Shown here piece by piece: positions 10,320-20,995 of a DNA stretch of 64,000 bases. The position numbers and the translations under genes are program-made. The first letter of the stretch is position 1. The number at the start of each line of letters is the position of its first letter. The notes under the pieces were generated by a model. That model worked only from the letters and a program-made list of their open reading frames with translations. It had not been told where the DNA came from and did not search any database. Source of the DNA: Micromussa lordhowensis (lineage: Eukaryota > Cnidaria > Anthozoa > Scleractinia > Lobophylliidae); the NCBI GenBank assembly GCA_964020085.1, contig OZ026598.1:14900930-14964929 (forward strand), read 5' to 3'.

Positions 10320-10397
10320 AGCGCATGCCTACTTGTGTTGTGGGCATCCTCGCTACCATTATGCTTGTGCTTATGTCGTAATGAAAACCAGGCTTAA
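10320..10397 (-). repeat. orphan end related to the TTAA MITE
   Basis: It ends ATGAAAACCAGGC followed by TTAA (10394-10397), which matches the GGTTTTCA terminus of the MITE at 9574. The partner end is not found nearby, so this may be half of an element split by the foldbacks. Confidence 0.4.
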
Positions 10398-10585
10398 CTG
10401 AAGAACCGATTCCAATGTCAAATTTTGTTCAAAAGAGAAACGTTGTGTTGACACAACAGTTAATGTTGACATACTGGTAGCCCCGCTGGTGTTTGTTAGT
10501 ACTTAAACATGTTCTCGACATCTGTTGTACAGCAGCGTTTCCTTATGAAAACCTCTTTTTGGAGACCACTTGTCCTGTAAGGAGG

Positions 10586-10660
10586 TACAGGCTAAAAGCG
10601 GCGCCTGTCAGTGTACGATAGCTTAGCCAATCAGATTGCAGCATTTGCAGTCAGTATTAG
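10586..10660. repeat. dispersed repeat with a CCAATCAG motif
   Basis: TACGATAGCTTAGCCAATCAG followed by GCAGCATTTGCA is repeated, slightly diverged, at about 21912-21960. This is a second copy of one unclassified interspersed repeat. Confidence 0.5.
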
Positions 10661-11182
10661 TATTTGAGTAAAGTTAAACTAAACTAGATAGGGACACAGT
10701 TACAGCAATAAACAAAGAACTAATGTGGAAAACAGGAAAAGGCAATTCCCTACAACAGTGCTATTACTCACCTTTAAAGTGCCAGTTCAATGAAAATCGA
10801 CATCATTTTTTCCCGCATTTTCTTGCACAGAATAGTCAATTATAGTGTAAAACATTCTTTGATGTAAAGAAAATTGAACATAACGACTGTTAAGATAAAA
10901 AATTTCCGTCCACCATTACACGAAACCGGTTCCAGCTGAGCCCGCGTGGCAATTTAACAGTAGAAGATCAAGTTATGATGTCATACTCCTAACGTTTTGC
11001 AAAGTAAACACTCAAAAAAATTTTATCTTCTACAAGTAAGCTGAGAGTCCATCTCAAGAATATTTTTCGTATTAACACCCAAAGGGGAACTCTCAATGCT
11101 TTTGAATATCTAAAAAAACAATTTCTGGTTCAGATGCGTCAACGAGTAAATAATAAAACAAGTTTAAACATTGAGCAGAGAC

Positions 11183-11233
11183 GTTGAACCATAGTTAGTA
11201 AAGGGGGACCCCCTCTACTAACTATGGTTGAAC
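11183..11233. repeat. 51-bp hairpin, 25-bp arms
   Basis: GTTGAACCATAGTTAGTA with a G-run pairs with a C-run and TACTAACTATGGTTGAAC, with one mismatch and a single-base centre. No flanking duplication is evident. Confidence 0.7.
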
Positions 11234-12918
11234 GGAAGAGGAGCTTGAATGTTTTCTAATGGAAACGATGGAAACTTTGATATCTTGGGTGGTATGTAGA
11301 TCGAACCTTGTTTTTGTTACTTTTGTATTCAGTTGTTGGCACAACGATAAAATTGAGAAATTGTGCTGGATATCATGCCCGTGAGGCCCGACATAGTAGC
11401 GTACAGTGTTTTGATACTTACTCTGTAAATCTCCGATCAGGCTTTTATTTTTTCCGTTTTATAGGTTATATGTTTTCTGCACTCTCAACGAGTCTCAGCC
11501 ATCTGTTTCTTCAGTTTGGGTTGTGTTCGGACTTTAGTTTGCTTTACGCTCGTTTGGCCGATTTTGTTTTTGTTTTTGTGCATGGACGCCTGCCACAGAT
11601 GCACGACCATGTGATGATCAGTTGCATTCTGTGCTTTACCTGAGGCCTTTCCATAAATAAGTAGAATCGCCAAATATCATCAATAAACCTCCAAATATCT
11701 CGAAAACACTTCAATATTTTAAAATTTTTCTTCCAGTTGTAGAAGGAGTGGAGGAAGAATATTAGGTGCATCAATGTTACCAGCATCTTCCATTAATAGA
11801 TTAGAAAATTGCTGCTTTATTGCTTCTGGTGTTATGGAACATATTTTTTCAAGTGGGAAACCGATGATATGTTTTTTTTTTTGTGCCATAGAATTGCTGT
11901 TGCTTCTAGAAAATAGCGAGGAAAACACCGGGCACAGCCAAAAAAAATAATAATTGATCTAAATATCTTAATATTTTCTAAAATATCTCGAAAATTTCTA
12001 AATATCCCAAGAATATCCAGATATTTGTTAAAAGGCCTACTTGGCACTAGTTTGGCTGTTTGTTTTGTTCAATTTTATTGTCTGGGCAGGGTTTGGGCAG
12101 GTATTTCATAGAGAAGTCTGTCTGCATTTGCAACTGTATTACAGTTCCAAAATGTATTAAAACTATAGGGCTAGATTGCAGAATACCTGGCCCACGAACA
12201 GTATTTGCATCTCATTGAATAAGAATAGCAACTATTGTTATATAGCTCATTCTTCAAAGCACACCAACACATGTATTCTGCAATCGCTCCAAAACTAGCA
12301 AGTGCTGATCATGTACCGTACATAGCTCCATAGCATTGGAGGTTTTCCTTTACTTTCTAAACAAAACAAACAAATGCAAGTGCTGAACCTCCTTTGTTTT
12401 AATATCAAGGAAGCATCCCCCAGTGTTGGAGGTGTTCCTTTGCTTTGTTAACAGAAACCTGCTAGCTCAAACTCATTTTACCTTTTGAAGTCACTTACTT
12501 GGATATAAGTTCCAGATTTGGCAAAAGTACATGTAACCAGCTGAAGGGAGAAATCATCATGGTCCATCATGTATTGAACTCTAAGTCAATCCGACAATTA
12601 CTATTGTCTTGTCTTTGTTTTACATTATTACCTTTTACAGTGACTGTAAGGCACAAATTAATGGATCTGTTACTATGGTAACAATGTAAATGAAAAAATT
12701 ACTCGATTCTGATTGGCTGAGAGCAGTGCAGTTTAAGTGCAACACCGGTGCAAAAAGTGTAACACCAGTGCAAATTACACATCGTAATTCTGGATTATGA
12801 TTATCTGAAAGACTGGGAAATCTTCCAAGGCAATGATATCAAGTAAAACAATGACAAATATTTTGTAGGTACACTTTTTATGTTTATATTATTAATAAGC
12901 AATCATACAGTTTTTCTC
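11234..12918. other. stretch without a recognised gene
   Basis: AT-rich, with repeated AAATATCTCGAAA-like words at 11690-12030. I recognise no coding sequence or classified repeat. Confidence 0.5.
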
Positions 12919-13043
12919 GTTCAATTTGAAATTAATTTACAATTGCGAGTTTTTCGAAAGGCTGAACTTGCACAAGCCGCTTCGGCGAGTGCAATTTCAG
13001 CTTTTTGAAAAACTCACTCATGCAAATTAATTCCAAATCAAAC
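12919..13043. repeat. foldback of about 125 bp
   Basis: The left arm GAGTTTTTCGAAAGGCTGAA pairs imperfectly with TTCAGCTTTTTGAAAAACTC on the right, around a CACAAGCCGCTTCGG centre. The outer AATTAATTT segments also pair. Confidence 0.65.
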
Positions 13044-13249
13044 TTGAAACCATATGATTACCAATAAAAAGGAAACCAGAATACTTATACTACTAGGTAT
13101 ACCTATCGATAGAGTGCCAACGAGCGAATAATTTGTGCTATAATAAGCATAACGGATTTTTGGTTCTCTTCTGTTGCAAACATTACCGAGAGAAAATTAT
13201 TGCGCGTTTACCGGCCGGTAACGTTCGTCACGCAATCCCTGAATGTATC

Positions 13250-13740
13250 GCTGCTCGGTCGAACTTTCAGTTCAATATGATGGGCAAAGTCAAAGTGAAA
13301 GTGAACACGCTAGTTTGATTGATGAACACGACTCGTTTAATTCTGTGGCAAAACAGATCCGATTTGTGTTTTGAACACTGGATTCGACTTTATGATAAAC
13401 ACGCTCGTTCAGTTCTGTTCGGAAACACTGCCGACTCAACCTTCAGTTCGATATGCTAGATTTCAACACTGGATTTGCTCTAGTGGTTCTACTGGTGAAC
13501 ACAATCTTTCCAAAAAAGCTGCCCGATGGAACTTTCAGTTCGATATAGGTAAACAGAGAAGGAATACACTGTTTCGATTCATGAACACGCTCGTTCAATT
13601 CTGTGGTGAACACGCTGGTTCGTTTTCGTGTCGATTTTGTGTCTTGGATTTGCTCTTGTCTGACAGTTTTCCTGAATATTCGAATTAGAAAAAGAGTTTT
13701 GTAAAGTTGAACTTTCATTTCGATAAAGTGAGAGAGGAAA
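13250..13740 (+). repeat. degenerate long-period repeats
   Basis: Two words recur at irregular spacing: GAACTTTCAGTTCGATAT (about 13260, 13436, 13523 and 13706, varied) and GAACACGCTCGTTCA (about 13309, 13397, 13582 and 13607, varied). This looks like a decayed tandem array. Confidence 0.5.
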
Positions 13741-14012
13741 CACACTGGTTCGATATGTTCTGAGACTATGAAATTGATCACAGTTGGATAAACACAACAG
13801 CAAAGAAAACAATGATATTCCACGAGACAAGTCTAGATGTAACGCGCCTCCTGATTGGCTAAAAACTACAATAACTCGAATAGTTCCGTCCTTGCAATTG
13901 GCTCAAACTGAGCCATTGTTACATCTTACACCTTACAGTTACACTTTTCAGAGCTCGATCGAGAATTTTTTCGCATACGCCATTCTTCGCGCGGCACTAT
14001 TCTCTGCCGCCT

Positions 14013-14042
14013 CGCCAGCCGAGCGTCTTCGCTCGGCTGGCT
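14013..14042. repeat. GC-rich hairpin
   Basis: CCAGCCGAGC and GCTCGGCTGG flank a short GTCTTC loop in an otherwise AT-rich context. It is probably the centre of a MITE; a TGATTGGCT motif lies upstream at about 13850. Confidence 0.5.
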
Positions 14043-14095
14043 CGTTGGCAACAAGGAATTACAGCAAATTTCACTGTGAAGAGAAATAGTAATAG

Positions 14096-14120
14096 TATAA
14101 TAATAATAATAATAATAATA
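14096..14120. repeat. (TAA)n microsatellite
   Basis: About eight TAA units follow a TAATAGTATAA run-in, possibly a LINE tail. Confidence 0.8.
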
Positions 14121-14597
14121 TTTACAGAGGATTTTACCAAGCTAAGTTAATGAGGGTGGTCCTCTTGATACATTACTACAATTATTATGCAGAATTAAAA
14201 TAAAACTTAAAAATTTTAAATTACAGCCCAGGATAAAAAATAAATCTCTCTAATTGAAGTCGTCACCCTTACACACTACACTGTAGCTACATAGCCTGTG
14301 GTATCGTTTGTTTGGTGGTGGTTGTTGCTGCTGGTTTTTTTTTAGCAGTATAAAATAAAATACTGTATGTTCTATAAGCCCCCTCTACTGACTTAGAAGT
14401 TGCCCTTTCCATTCTCATGATACTTTGTCTAGCAACAGTAATCCTCTCTATCCCACTGGGTGAAGGCCACATATTAGAATGTTTGTGACATAATATGCAG
14501 TCAAGATCAATATCACATTTCCAGTAATTTTACAAAACAATAACAAATATGCATTCAAGATTAAATGTCTCTGTTGTACACGTATGCTGTACATTAT

Positions 14598-14876
14598 TCA
14601 GTCAACGGTCACTGAGGGACAGACACCCTTTTTGTGCCCTTTCATCCTCAGGCCACACCTACGGCATGTTGGAAGCTTTTGACCTACGGCATGTTGGAAG
14701 CTTTTGACCATAGTCGACTGGCTGAACTGATAGCCGCCAAGAAATGAGAACATAACTCGCAAACAATTTCCTGGATTCGTACAAGGAAATTCTTTGCGCT
14801 CCTTAGGTCGGCCCTGGTTTGCCTTTGAGGATTGCGGGTGAAGCGCTGTACTACGTTGAACTACAACAACTGCCAT
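14598..14876 (-). pseudogene. short reading frame with a CCHC-like zinc motif
   Basis: The 92-codon frame starts MAVVVVQ and ends with CRRCGLRMKGHKKGVCP, a C-x2-C-x6-H-x4-C pattern like zinc knuckles of transposon-encoded proteins. A direct 25-bp duplication (14658-14682 and 14683-14707) lies just before the motif in coding direction and must shift the frame, so the frame as read mixes two phases. I do not recognise the family. Confidence 0.3.
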
Positions 14877-15023
14877 ATTGAAATTGCAGCTGCCGAAGGA
14901 GTGTTGCTTAGCCGAATCGTATATACAGTTTTAAGTTTTGCCATTCGCCTTTTAGATTTATCAGATATTTAGATTGTGAATTTATCCAGATGTCCAATTT
15001 TTTCAGCAAAAAAAGGGGAAAAA

Positions 15024-15025
<2 letters not shown>

Positions 15026-15062
<37 letters not shown>
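15026..15062. repeat. (TTA)n microsatellite
   Basis: About twelve TTA units. Another run of the same repeat lies about 100 bp downstream. Confidence 0.9.
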
Positions 15063-15164
15063 AAATTATATTAGGATGTAGGCATTTTATCAAATTGTAT
15101 AAGCATACCACTTGTTTCTTGACTCCTCAATTTCGTTTTTTTTTGTGTAAAATTTTTAATAAAA

Positions 15165-15211
<47 letters not shown>

Positions 15212-15213
15212 CA
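15165..15213. repeat. (TTA)n microsatellite
   Basis: About sixteen TTA units, ending in TCATCATC. Confidence 0.9.
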
Positions 15214-15582
15214 TCATCGCATTTCACTTACTGTTACTCTTCTTTTCTCTTTTTTGAGTATTTATTTTACCATTACCTTTTCTGTTTTAAGTTACTATTC
15301 AATATTTCGACTCTACTCAGCATTCAATATTCGTTTTTTCCGTTCTGTCTTTAAATGGCTTACTTGTTAAGTTGTTTGCGACCTTGATCTTCACGAACTT
15401 GTTCCCACCGCATTTCCTGAATTGCCAGCAAAACGTAATTCTCGGACAGCCTAAAAAAAACACCAAGTCAATAAACTCAACTCTATATATATATTTAAAG
15501 AAAACACAAGAACGTGTCGCACTGAAAATACAGAACAAAAATAAAACAGTGAAATCTAAAATTATGCAAGCTTACTTTCCGA

Positions 15583-15890
15583 CGTCTTCTTGCTGAAATG
15601 GGTTTTCTTCTCTATCTCTCCATACTGTAGGAACTGATGACCCTGGCAGGAGTCGCCTTCTAGAGCCAGGCATGTGTAGTGGTCGGTCAAAACAAGACAC
15701 TTCGAAGTGTCTAGAGCAGATCGCAAAATCGCCAGGAGAATTAAAGTTAGCGCGGTACGGTGAGTTCTTACAAATCTCACCCACTTATATCGCGCACGTT
15801 CTTCAGTACGGGACTACGGTGTAACGATACTCCAGCTTTGTGATCAGCGATAATGCTGCAACCATACACAACACATCTTTTTCTCGGCAT
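15583..15890 (-). pseudogene. THAP-domain protein, first domain, frameshifted
   Basis: The THAP zinc-finger landmarks are all present but lie in several frames. They are MPRKRCCV at 15890, YGC then DHKAGVSLHRSP, KWVRFVRTHR, then FAICSRHFEVSCF and RRLLPGSSVPTVW, which is the AVPTIF-like end. THAP domains are C2CH DNA-binding modules of host regulators and P-element-like transposases. At least three frameshifts separate the blocks, so this copy is dead. No transposase domain follows downstream on the minus strand, so the source (host gene or P-like element) is unresolved. Confidence 0.7.
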
Positions 15891-16163
15891 ATTTTAACAC
15901 AACCTTTATCTAATACCGGTGCGAAAAGACAAGAAACAGTTTGCCGGCGTTCTGCGATTCACCATAGCCTGCGAAGACAGCCGTCGGTTGTGTCCTGGTG
16001 TACACGTACACAGAGGGAATAACCATTTGTACTCCTTTGTTTACAAGCTTTTCTTTAGCTTTTGCATATTGTTGGGTCTATTCATCTTGGTCTATTGTAT
16101 CGGTTCTTGTGTACCGGTACACGTGGACAGAATCTTCGCTCCCGGCCCGAGTACCTGACCGAA

Positions 16164-17363
16164 ACCTGGAAATCAGCTCTTGACAACGGAAACGTAGTTG
16201 GTGTTGTTTACATCGACTTCCAGAAAGCATTTGATACAGTATCCCATGAAATACTGATTTATAAACTACAAGCTATGGGACTCAGTGGTGATATGCTGAA
16301 GTGGTTCATCAGTTACTTAAAAGACAGAAGGCAATTTGCTGTAGTCAATGGCTGTTCCTCACAAACTAAGCCTGTTACCTGTGGAGTTCCTCAGGGTTCG
16401 CTGTTAGGACCCAGGCTCTTCACATACTACATTAATGACCTCACTGACTCAATAACTGAAGGCAAGTTAAATATGTACGCTGATGACACGACATTGCATT
16501 TTATAGGCAACAATGTTGATGAAGTAGTCCATGGTTTAAATCAAGCCCTCTCAAAGATTTTACTCTGGTGCAGAAACAACAAACTAACTATACATGCTGG
16601 GAAGTCCGAGGCTATGATCATATCCCACAGAGCCTTTTGTGGCCCATTAAAACCCATCACACTAGGAGACAAGATTTTGAATATTGTCTCTGAAACAAGA
16701 TGTCTGGGGGTCATTATCGACTCCCAGCTCTCCTGGAACAGTCACTCAGATCACCTTTGTAAATCGTTTGGAAAGAAAGTAGGGCAGCTTAAAAGATTTA
16801 AATATTTATCAACACGTACACTAGAAACAATTTACTTCAGCAGCATTGTCCCTACTATTACTTATTGTAGTTTAGTCTGGGGCACTAGCTCTCCATCTCT
16901 GATGTATGAGCTTGAACACATTCATGCAAGGGCAGCTAAAACCATCCATAGACTGCCACGAGACATATCAGATCAAGACGCCCTAGAGACAACTGGATGG
17001 GAGCCACTAACAAACCAATATAGAAAGAAACTACTCACCTTAATGTACAAAGTAAATAGTAATATTACCCCAGATAAAATAACAAACCTTTTTAGCTTAG
17101 CCAATCCATATTATAATCTTAGAAATAGTAATCACTTTGTACTACCGAGATTCAACTTAGCCATTGGTAGAAATTCCTTAAGATATAGAGGCCCATTAGT
17201 ATGGGGACTAACTCCAACCACTCTCAAACAGTCCCCCTCTCTAAAGAACTTTAAGAACCTCTTAAAACAAAATCGTCATAGGCATTTCATTAATAACATA
17301 AGCTTTCTGAAAGAGGCTTGTATGGCGTCCCTTAAGAATCAAGACTACACATTTTTAATATAG
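16164..17363 (+). CDS. LINE ORF2 fragment: reverse transcriptase
   Basis: About 400 uninterrupted codons. Reverse transcriptase blocks in order are VVYIDFQKAFDTVSHEIL, VPQGSLLGPRLF and MYADDTTL (the catalytic YADD), then LGVIIDSQLSWNSH and IVPTITYCSLVWG in the C-terminal domain. The stop is at 17361-17363. The frame is open further upstream (ATG at 16062), but that part does not look like reverse transcriptase. The endonuclease domain is lost. The lack of stops suggests a young insertion. Confidence 0.9.
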   Translation, partial: TWKSALDNGNVVGVVYIDFQKAFDTVSHEILIYKLQAMGLSGDMLKWFISYLKDRRQFAVVNGCSSQTKPVTCGVPQGSLLGPRLFTYYINDLTDSITEGKLNMYADDTTLHFIGNNVDEVVHGLNQALSKILLWCRNNKLTIHAGKSEAMIISHRAFCGPLKPITLGDKILNIVSETRCLGVIIDSQLSWNSHSDHLCKSFGKKVGQLKRFKYLSTRTLETIYFSSIVPTITYCSLVWGTSSPSLMYELEHIHARAAKTIHRLPRDISDQDALETTGWEPLTNQYRKKLLTLMYKVNSNITPDKITNLFSLANPYYNLRNSNHFVLPRFNLAIGRNSLRYRGPLVWGLTPTTLKQSPSLKNFKNLLKQNRHRHFINNISFLKEACMASLKNQDYTFLI

Positions 17364-17517
17364 CTACTGTAATATAGCTTGAGAACTATTTAGATAGCTT
17401 TTACCTAATTATTAAATAATTCGTATCGTAGTTTGTCAGTAGGTCCACATCAGCCTCTGGCTGCCTTTAGTCTAACCTACTATACCAAATAAAGTATGTA
17501 TGTATGTATGTATGTAT
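16164..17517 (+). mobile_element. CR1/L2-like LINE, 5' truncated
   Basis: The unit comprises the 3' half of ORF2 plus a 3' UTR ending in a (TATG)n run at about 17494-17516, the usual tail of this LINE group. The 5' truncation point is near 16140-16164. Confidence 0.88.
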
Positions 17518-18084
17518 AGAAGGACGACTGCGATTTACCACCGAAAATTCCATACTGATGACGCAAATCTGTCCCGAATCTGGTCATGAACGCTGATTGG
17601 TTCGATCGGTAATTATGCATAACTAAGTCCGTAAATATGTGGGCCATTGAATATTCTCACCAAGACAAATACGTGTTATTAAAATGGGATTGACAGGCCT
17701 ACATGACTCCTACCGGGTTCGTGGCATTTGTACATTTGCCGTTCTCTTTTCGGTCGCTCGACCGTTTTTCTTGCTTCACTCTTGTTTATGAAGGACACTC
17801 CATGTTGTCTTATAAGGAGGATTTTTCAGTAGAGTTGAGCCGTTAGACCGTGCAATGGTAAATTTTTAGAGGTCACAGGTCAGCATGGTCTCCGCTATTA
17901 TCTCCCTGTCGCTTCTTCGAGTCTGACACCTCTGTAATTTGCCCTGTGTTAATGCACTGTTCAGGCTCATTTCTACTGCAAGAAGAGATGCGTTTTTAAG
18001 TCTCGAAGTATTTGCTTTCGAGGGACGAAGTATGAAATTTACCATGAACATGCTGCTTACTTGCATAGTATATTGTGACACCGG

Positions 18085-18780
18085 GGGTGACCCGAAAACA
18101 CTGACCCCCGGTCCACAGACCCCACTAAGGATCCCTCTACGGACCACTCCCAAGATAAAATTAAAAAAAAAAAACAGAAATAAAGATTTCACTTACTGCT
18201 TGTCCCGGCTGCTGATCACACGCTGGGAAAATGTAACAGACCTGAGTTTAGTCTCGGGCGCAAGTTATATCATGGACATTCGACATTGCAATTTTTTCTT
18301 TCCTGTGGCTATAAGTGTATATGAAAGACCGGGAAATCTCCGGGAAACCTCGAAATTTGTGCTACTTTGAGTGCATTTCCTTCGCCATTTTGTTCGGCCT
18401 ATTCTCCCGGTTGTGAACTCGTCCGAGGCTTCACAATTTGAAATATAAACAAAATGGCGAAGGAAAAGAAATCACAAATTTCTTTGGTTTGCCGGTCTTT
18501 CATACAAAGCCACAGCAATGAAAGGGTCATGAAAATGGCAAAGATGTAATGATCTGCAATGACATAACTTGCGCCCGAGACTGAACAAGCGTAGACCAGC
18601 GTAACGCGCGAAATTTAACTGACACGAGTGATCTATTGGACAAGCAGTCAGTGAAATCTTTATTTTTTTTTGTTTTATTTGGCGGGTGGTCCGTAGGGGT
18701 AGTCCGTGGACCGGTCTGTATGTAGTCCACGGTCCATAGTGGGGGTCCGTGGACCGGGGGTCAGTGTTTTCGGGTTACCC
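18085..18780. mobile_element. 696-bp foldback transposon with flanking duplication
   Basis: The whole unit is an imperfect palindrome. The ends GGGTGACCCGAAAACACTGA and their complement (GGGTAACCCG on the other side) pair, as do TCTCGGGCGCAAGTTAT with its complement and the ATTTCCTTCGCCATTTTGTT region near the centre (about 18430). GACACCGG is present at 18077-18084 and again at 18781-18788, an 8-bp (possibly 9-bp) target duplication. There is no coding sequence. The long TIR and 8-9-bp duplication could fit Mutator-like or hAT-like mobilisation. Confidence 0.8.
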
Positions 18781-19406
18781 GACACCGGGCGCGGCTGCGA
18801 TTAGAACTGTTTGCAAGCACAGTAGGTAGATTCTTATCACGGATATCATATTTGTCGTCATACGTAAGTGGGCCGGGAATTCTGCAATCTAGCTGCACGT
18901 TCTTCTTCGGAGACGCCGTAGCTTTACTTCGAGAAAGCTATACGTTTGTCTAGAGATATGTTTCTTGCAGCTATCCGAAAAAAGTCAAGAAATTGTCGAC
19001 TACGCAAGTCATTTTCCACGGTAATAATGTTAACCACTAACCTCTGTCGCTTCTCGATTTGCTTTCTACATGACAGACAGCAAAACGGAAACGTGGAAAG
19101 AAGTCAATTTGACGAGTTCGACGGGAGAAAGTAGAACGAATGTTCGAGATATCGCGGTTATAGATGAAAGTGAAGTGAATGAATTTTCCAATTTAAGCAA
19201 CTGGAAAGCAATTTAAGCAACTGGAAAGAAGAAGCCGCAGTTCATATTGAAAACTGGGAAAGAAAGCTGTGTATTTCAAGTAACCAAAGAGTTTCCTGAT
19301 GACAGCGTGTGAAGTAGATTGTTTCCAAAGAATTCCAAGGAAGCTGTATTCAAGGTAGACCCATACGTTGGAATTCTTAACCGGGAATTTCCTCACCTTT
19401 TGATCC

Positions 19407-19426
19407 CTCCCCCCCCCCCCCCCCCC
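19407..19426. repeat. poly(C) tract
   Basis: About twenty consecutive C after TGATCCCT; it may be unstable in sequencing or assembly. Confidence 0.9.
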
Positions 19427-19596
19427 AGAATTGCCAGAATTTTCAGTTTTAAAATAGTTCGCTCTTACAATTTCTCACCGTTTCAAAAGTTTCAGAATTT
19501 GTGGTAGAGTGGAAAACTCCCATAGTCGGTTTCCAGGATTTTTTCTCAGCCATTCATTATCAAACGCCATGAAATTTCAAACTCCGGTTGCACAGT

Positions 19597-19602
19597 TTTA
19601 TT
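19597..19602 (-). terminator. candidate EXOSC10 poly(A) signal
   Basis: AATAAA on the minus strand, about 300 nt after the proposed EXOSC10 stop at 19901-19903. It depends on the proposed exon 23. Confidence 0.35.
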
Positions 19603-19900
19603 TATAGTTCTTGGGACTAAATTGTCTTCATAATACAGTTACAACCACTTTAAAAATCCATAAAAAAAAACAGTAATTCAAAACTGTTGCGAACTTTCGC
19701 TAAAGTAAATTAAAAGATGGACTTAGTTAAACATCGCCTTCTTCAGGTACAGACTGGAAATGAGAAAACAGTGCTTCGAAATCGTTTGCGAGTCAACTTA
19801 TTTTGCGTCTCGCATGTCGATTTCTTCAACGCCAGTTGCGTCAGGTACATGAAGGTGAAGCCAGCTTTACTCAAAATCAGCTGAAATAAAATTCTTCTGA

Positions 19901-19953
19901 TTAAAATTCGGTCATGTCATCTTCGAGGCCACTTCTTCTTCTGACTTGTTTGC
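19901..19953 (-). CDS. EXOSC10: proposed EXOSC10 terminal exon 23
   Basis: A T-rich acceptor ending TTTTTTTTAG is followed in the correct phase by [17 protein letters not shown] and TAA. AATAAA lies about 300 nt downstream. The sequence itself is not recognisably conserved, so it is placed by splice signal and phase only. Confidence 0.4.
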
Positions 19954-20902
19954 CTAAAAAAAATACAGAGTAACGTGTTGTCTTAAAACTTAATTCTTAT
20001 TTGCTTCACTTTTTGTCTACAGGGAATTCTAATTTTCGCAACCCTCGGGACACGGGTCACACTTTGAGTGAGTTCGGAATGTCGCATCGTCGCCAGTCCT
20101 CATTCAGTGCTGAGAAGGAAATGACTAAGAACGATATTGCGAGAACAGAAAAAGCAATCTTTTCACATGAACTGTTGAAAACAGTTCGATGAAGCAATAC
20201 AGTTTTATAAGTAAAGGTTAAGTCTGCATACGAGCCAAGTGGTCCATCAGGTCGGAGTTAAGCCCGGTTTCAGTAGCATGAAGCGACTAGAAGTATTTCT
20301 ACTAACTGTTTTCAACTGTTGAAAACAGTTCGATGAAGCAATACAGTTTTATAAGTAAAGGTTAAGTCTGCATACGAGCCAAGTGGTCCATCAGGTCGGA
20401 GTTAAGCCCGGTTTCAGTAGCATGAAGCGACTAGAAGTATTTCTACTCCCCCCTGGATGGGATGCTAGTCCGTCGCAGGGTTACCCCCAGCATTAAATTC
20501 GCCGGTATCCATTTACAAACTTGGGTGGAGAGAGGAACTATGTGAGTAGCGTCTTGCCCAAGAACACAACACAATGTCCCGGGCTAGGACTCGAACCCGG
20601 ACATCTTGATACAAACTCTGTCTGAAAGGTATTGTCAAAGGAAATCTGAACACAAGCGTTTGCTAAATGCGCTCTTCGATATCACTTTTCTCCGAGTTTT
20701 CTCCCCTCCTGACCTGACTGATAAAGTGGCCATCTGCATCACTTCACATCGTTGCGTTCACACTGAGATAAGGTCCGTTCTTAACTAAAAATAATGGTCG
20801 CTAAACGACTTACTTGTTTGAGGAAAACGTTAGACTTTTCTGTCCAGATTTCATGTGTACTTTAGACCGTGGCCCTGTTGACTGTAATAAAAAGATGAAT
20901 AA

Positions 20903-20945
<43 letters not shown>

Positions 20946-20954
20946 TTTTTTTAT

Positions 20955-20995
<41 letters not shown>

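Noticed and set aside
11308..11643. 111-codon hydrophobic plus-strand frame
   Set aside because: Biased Phe/Leu composition from a T-rich stretch, no homologous look, no splice support.
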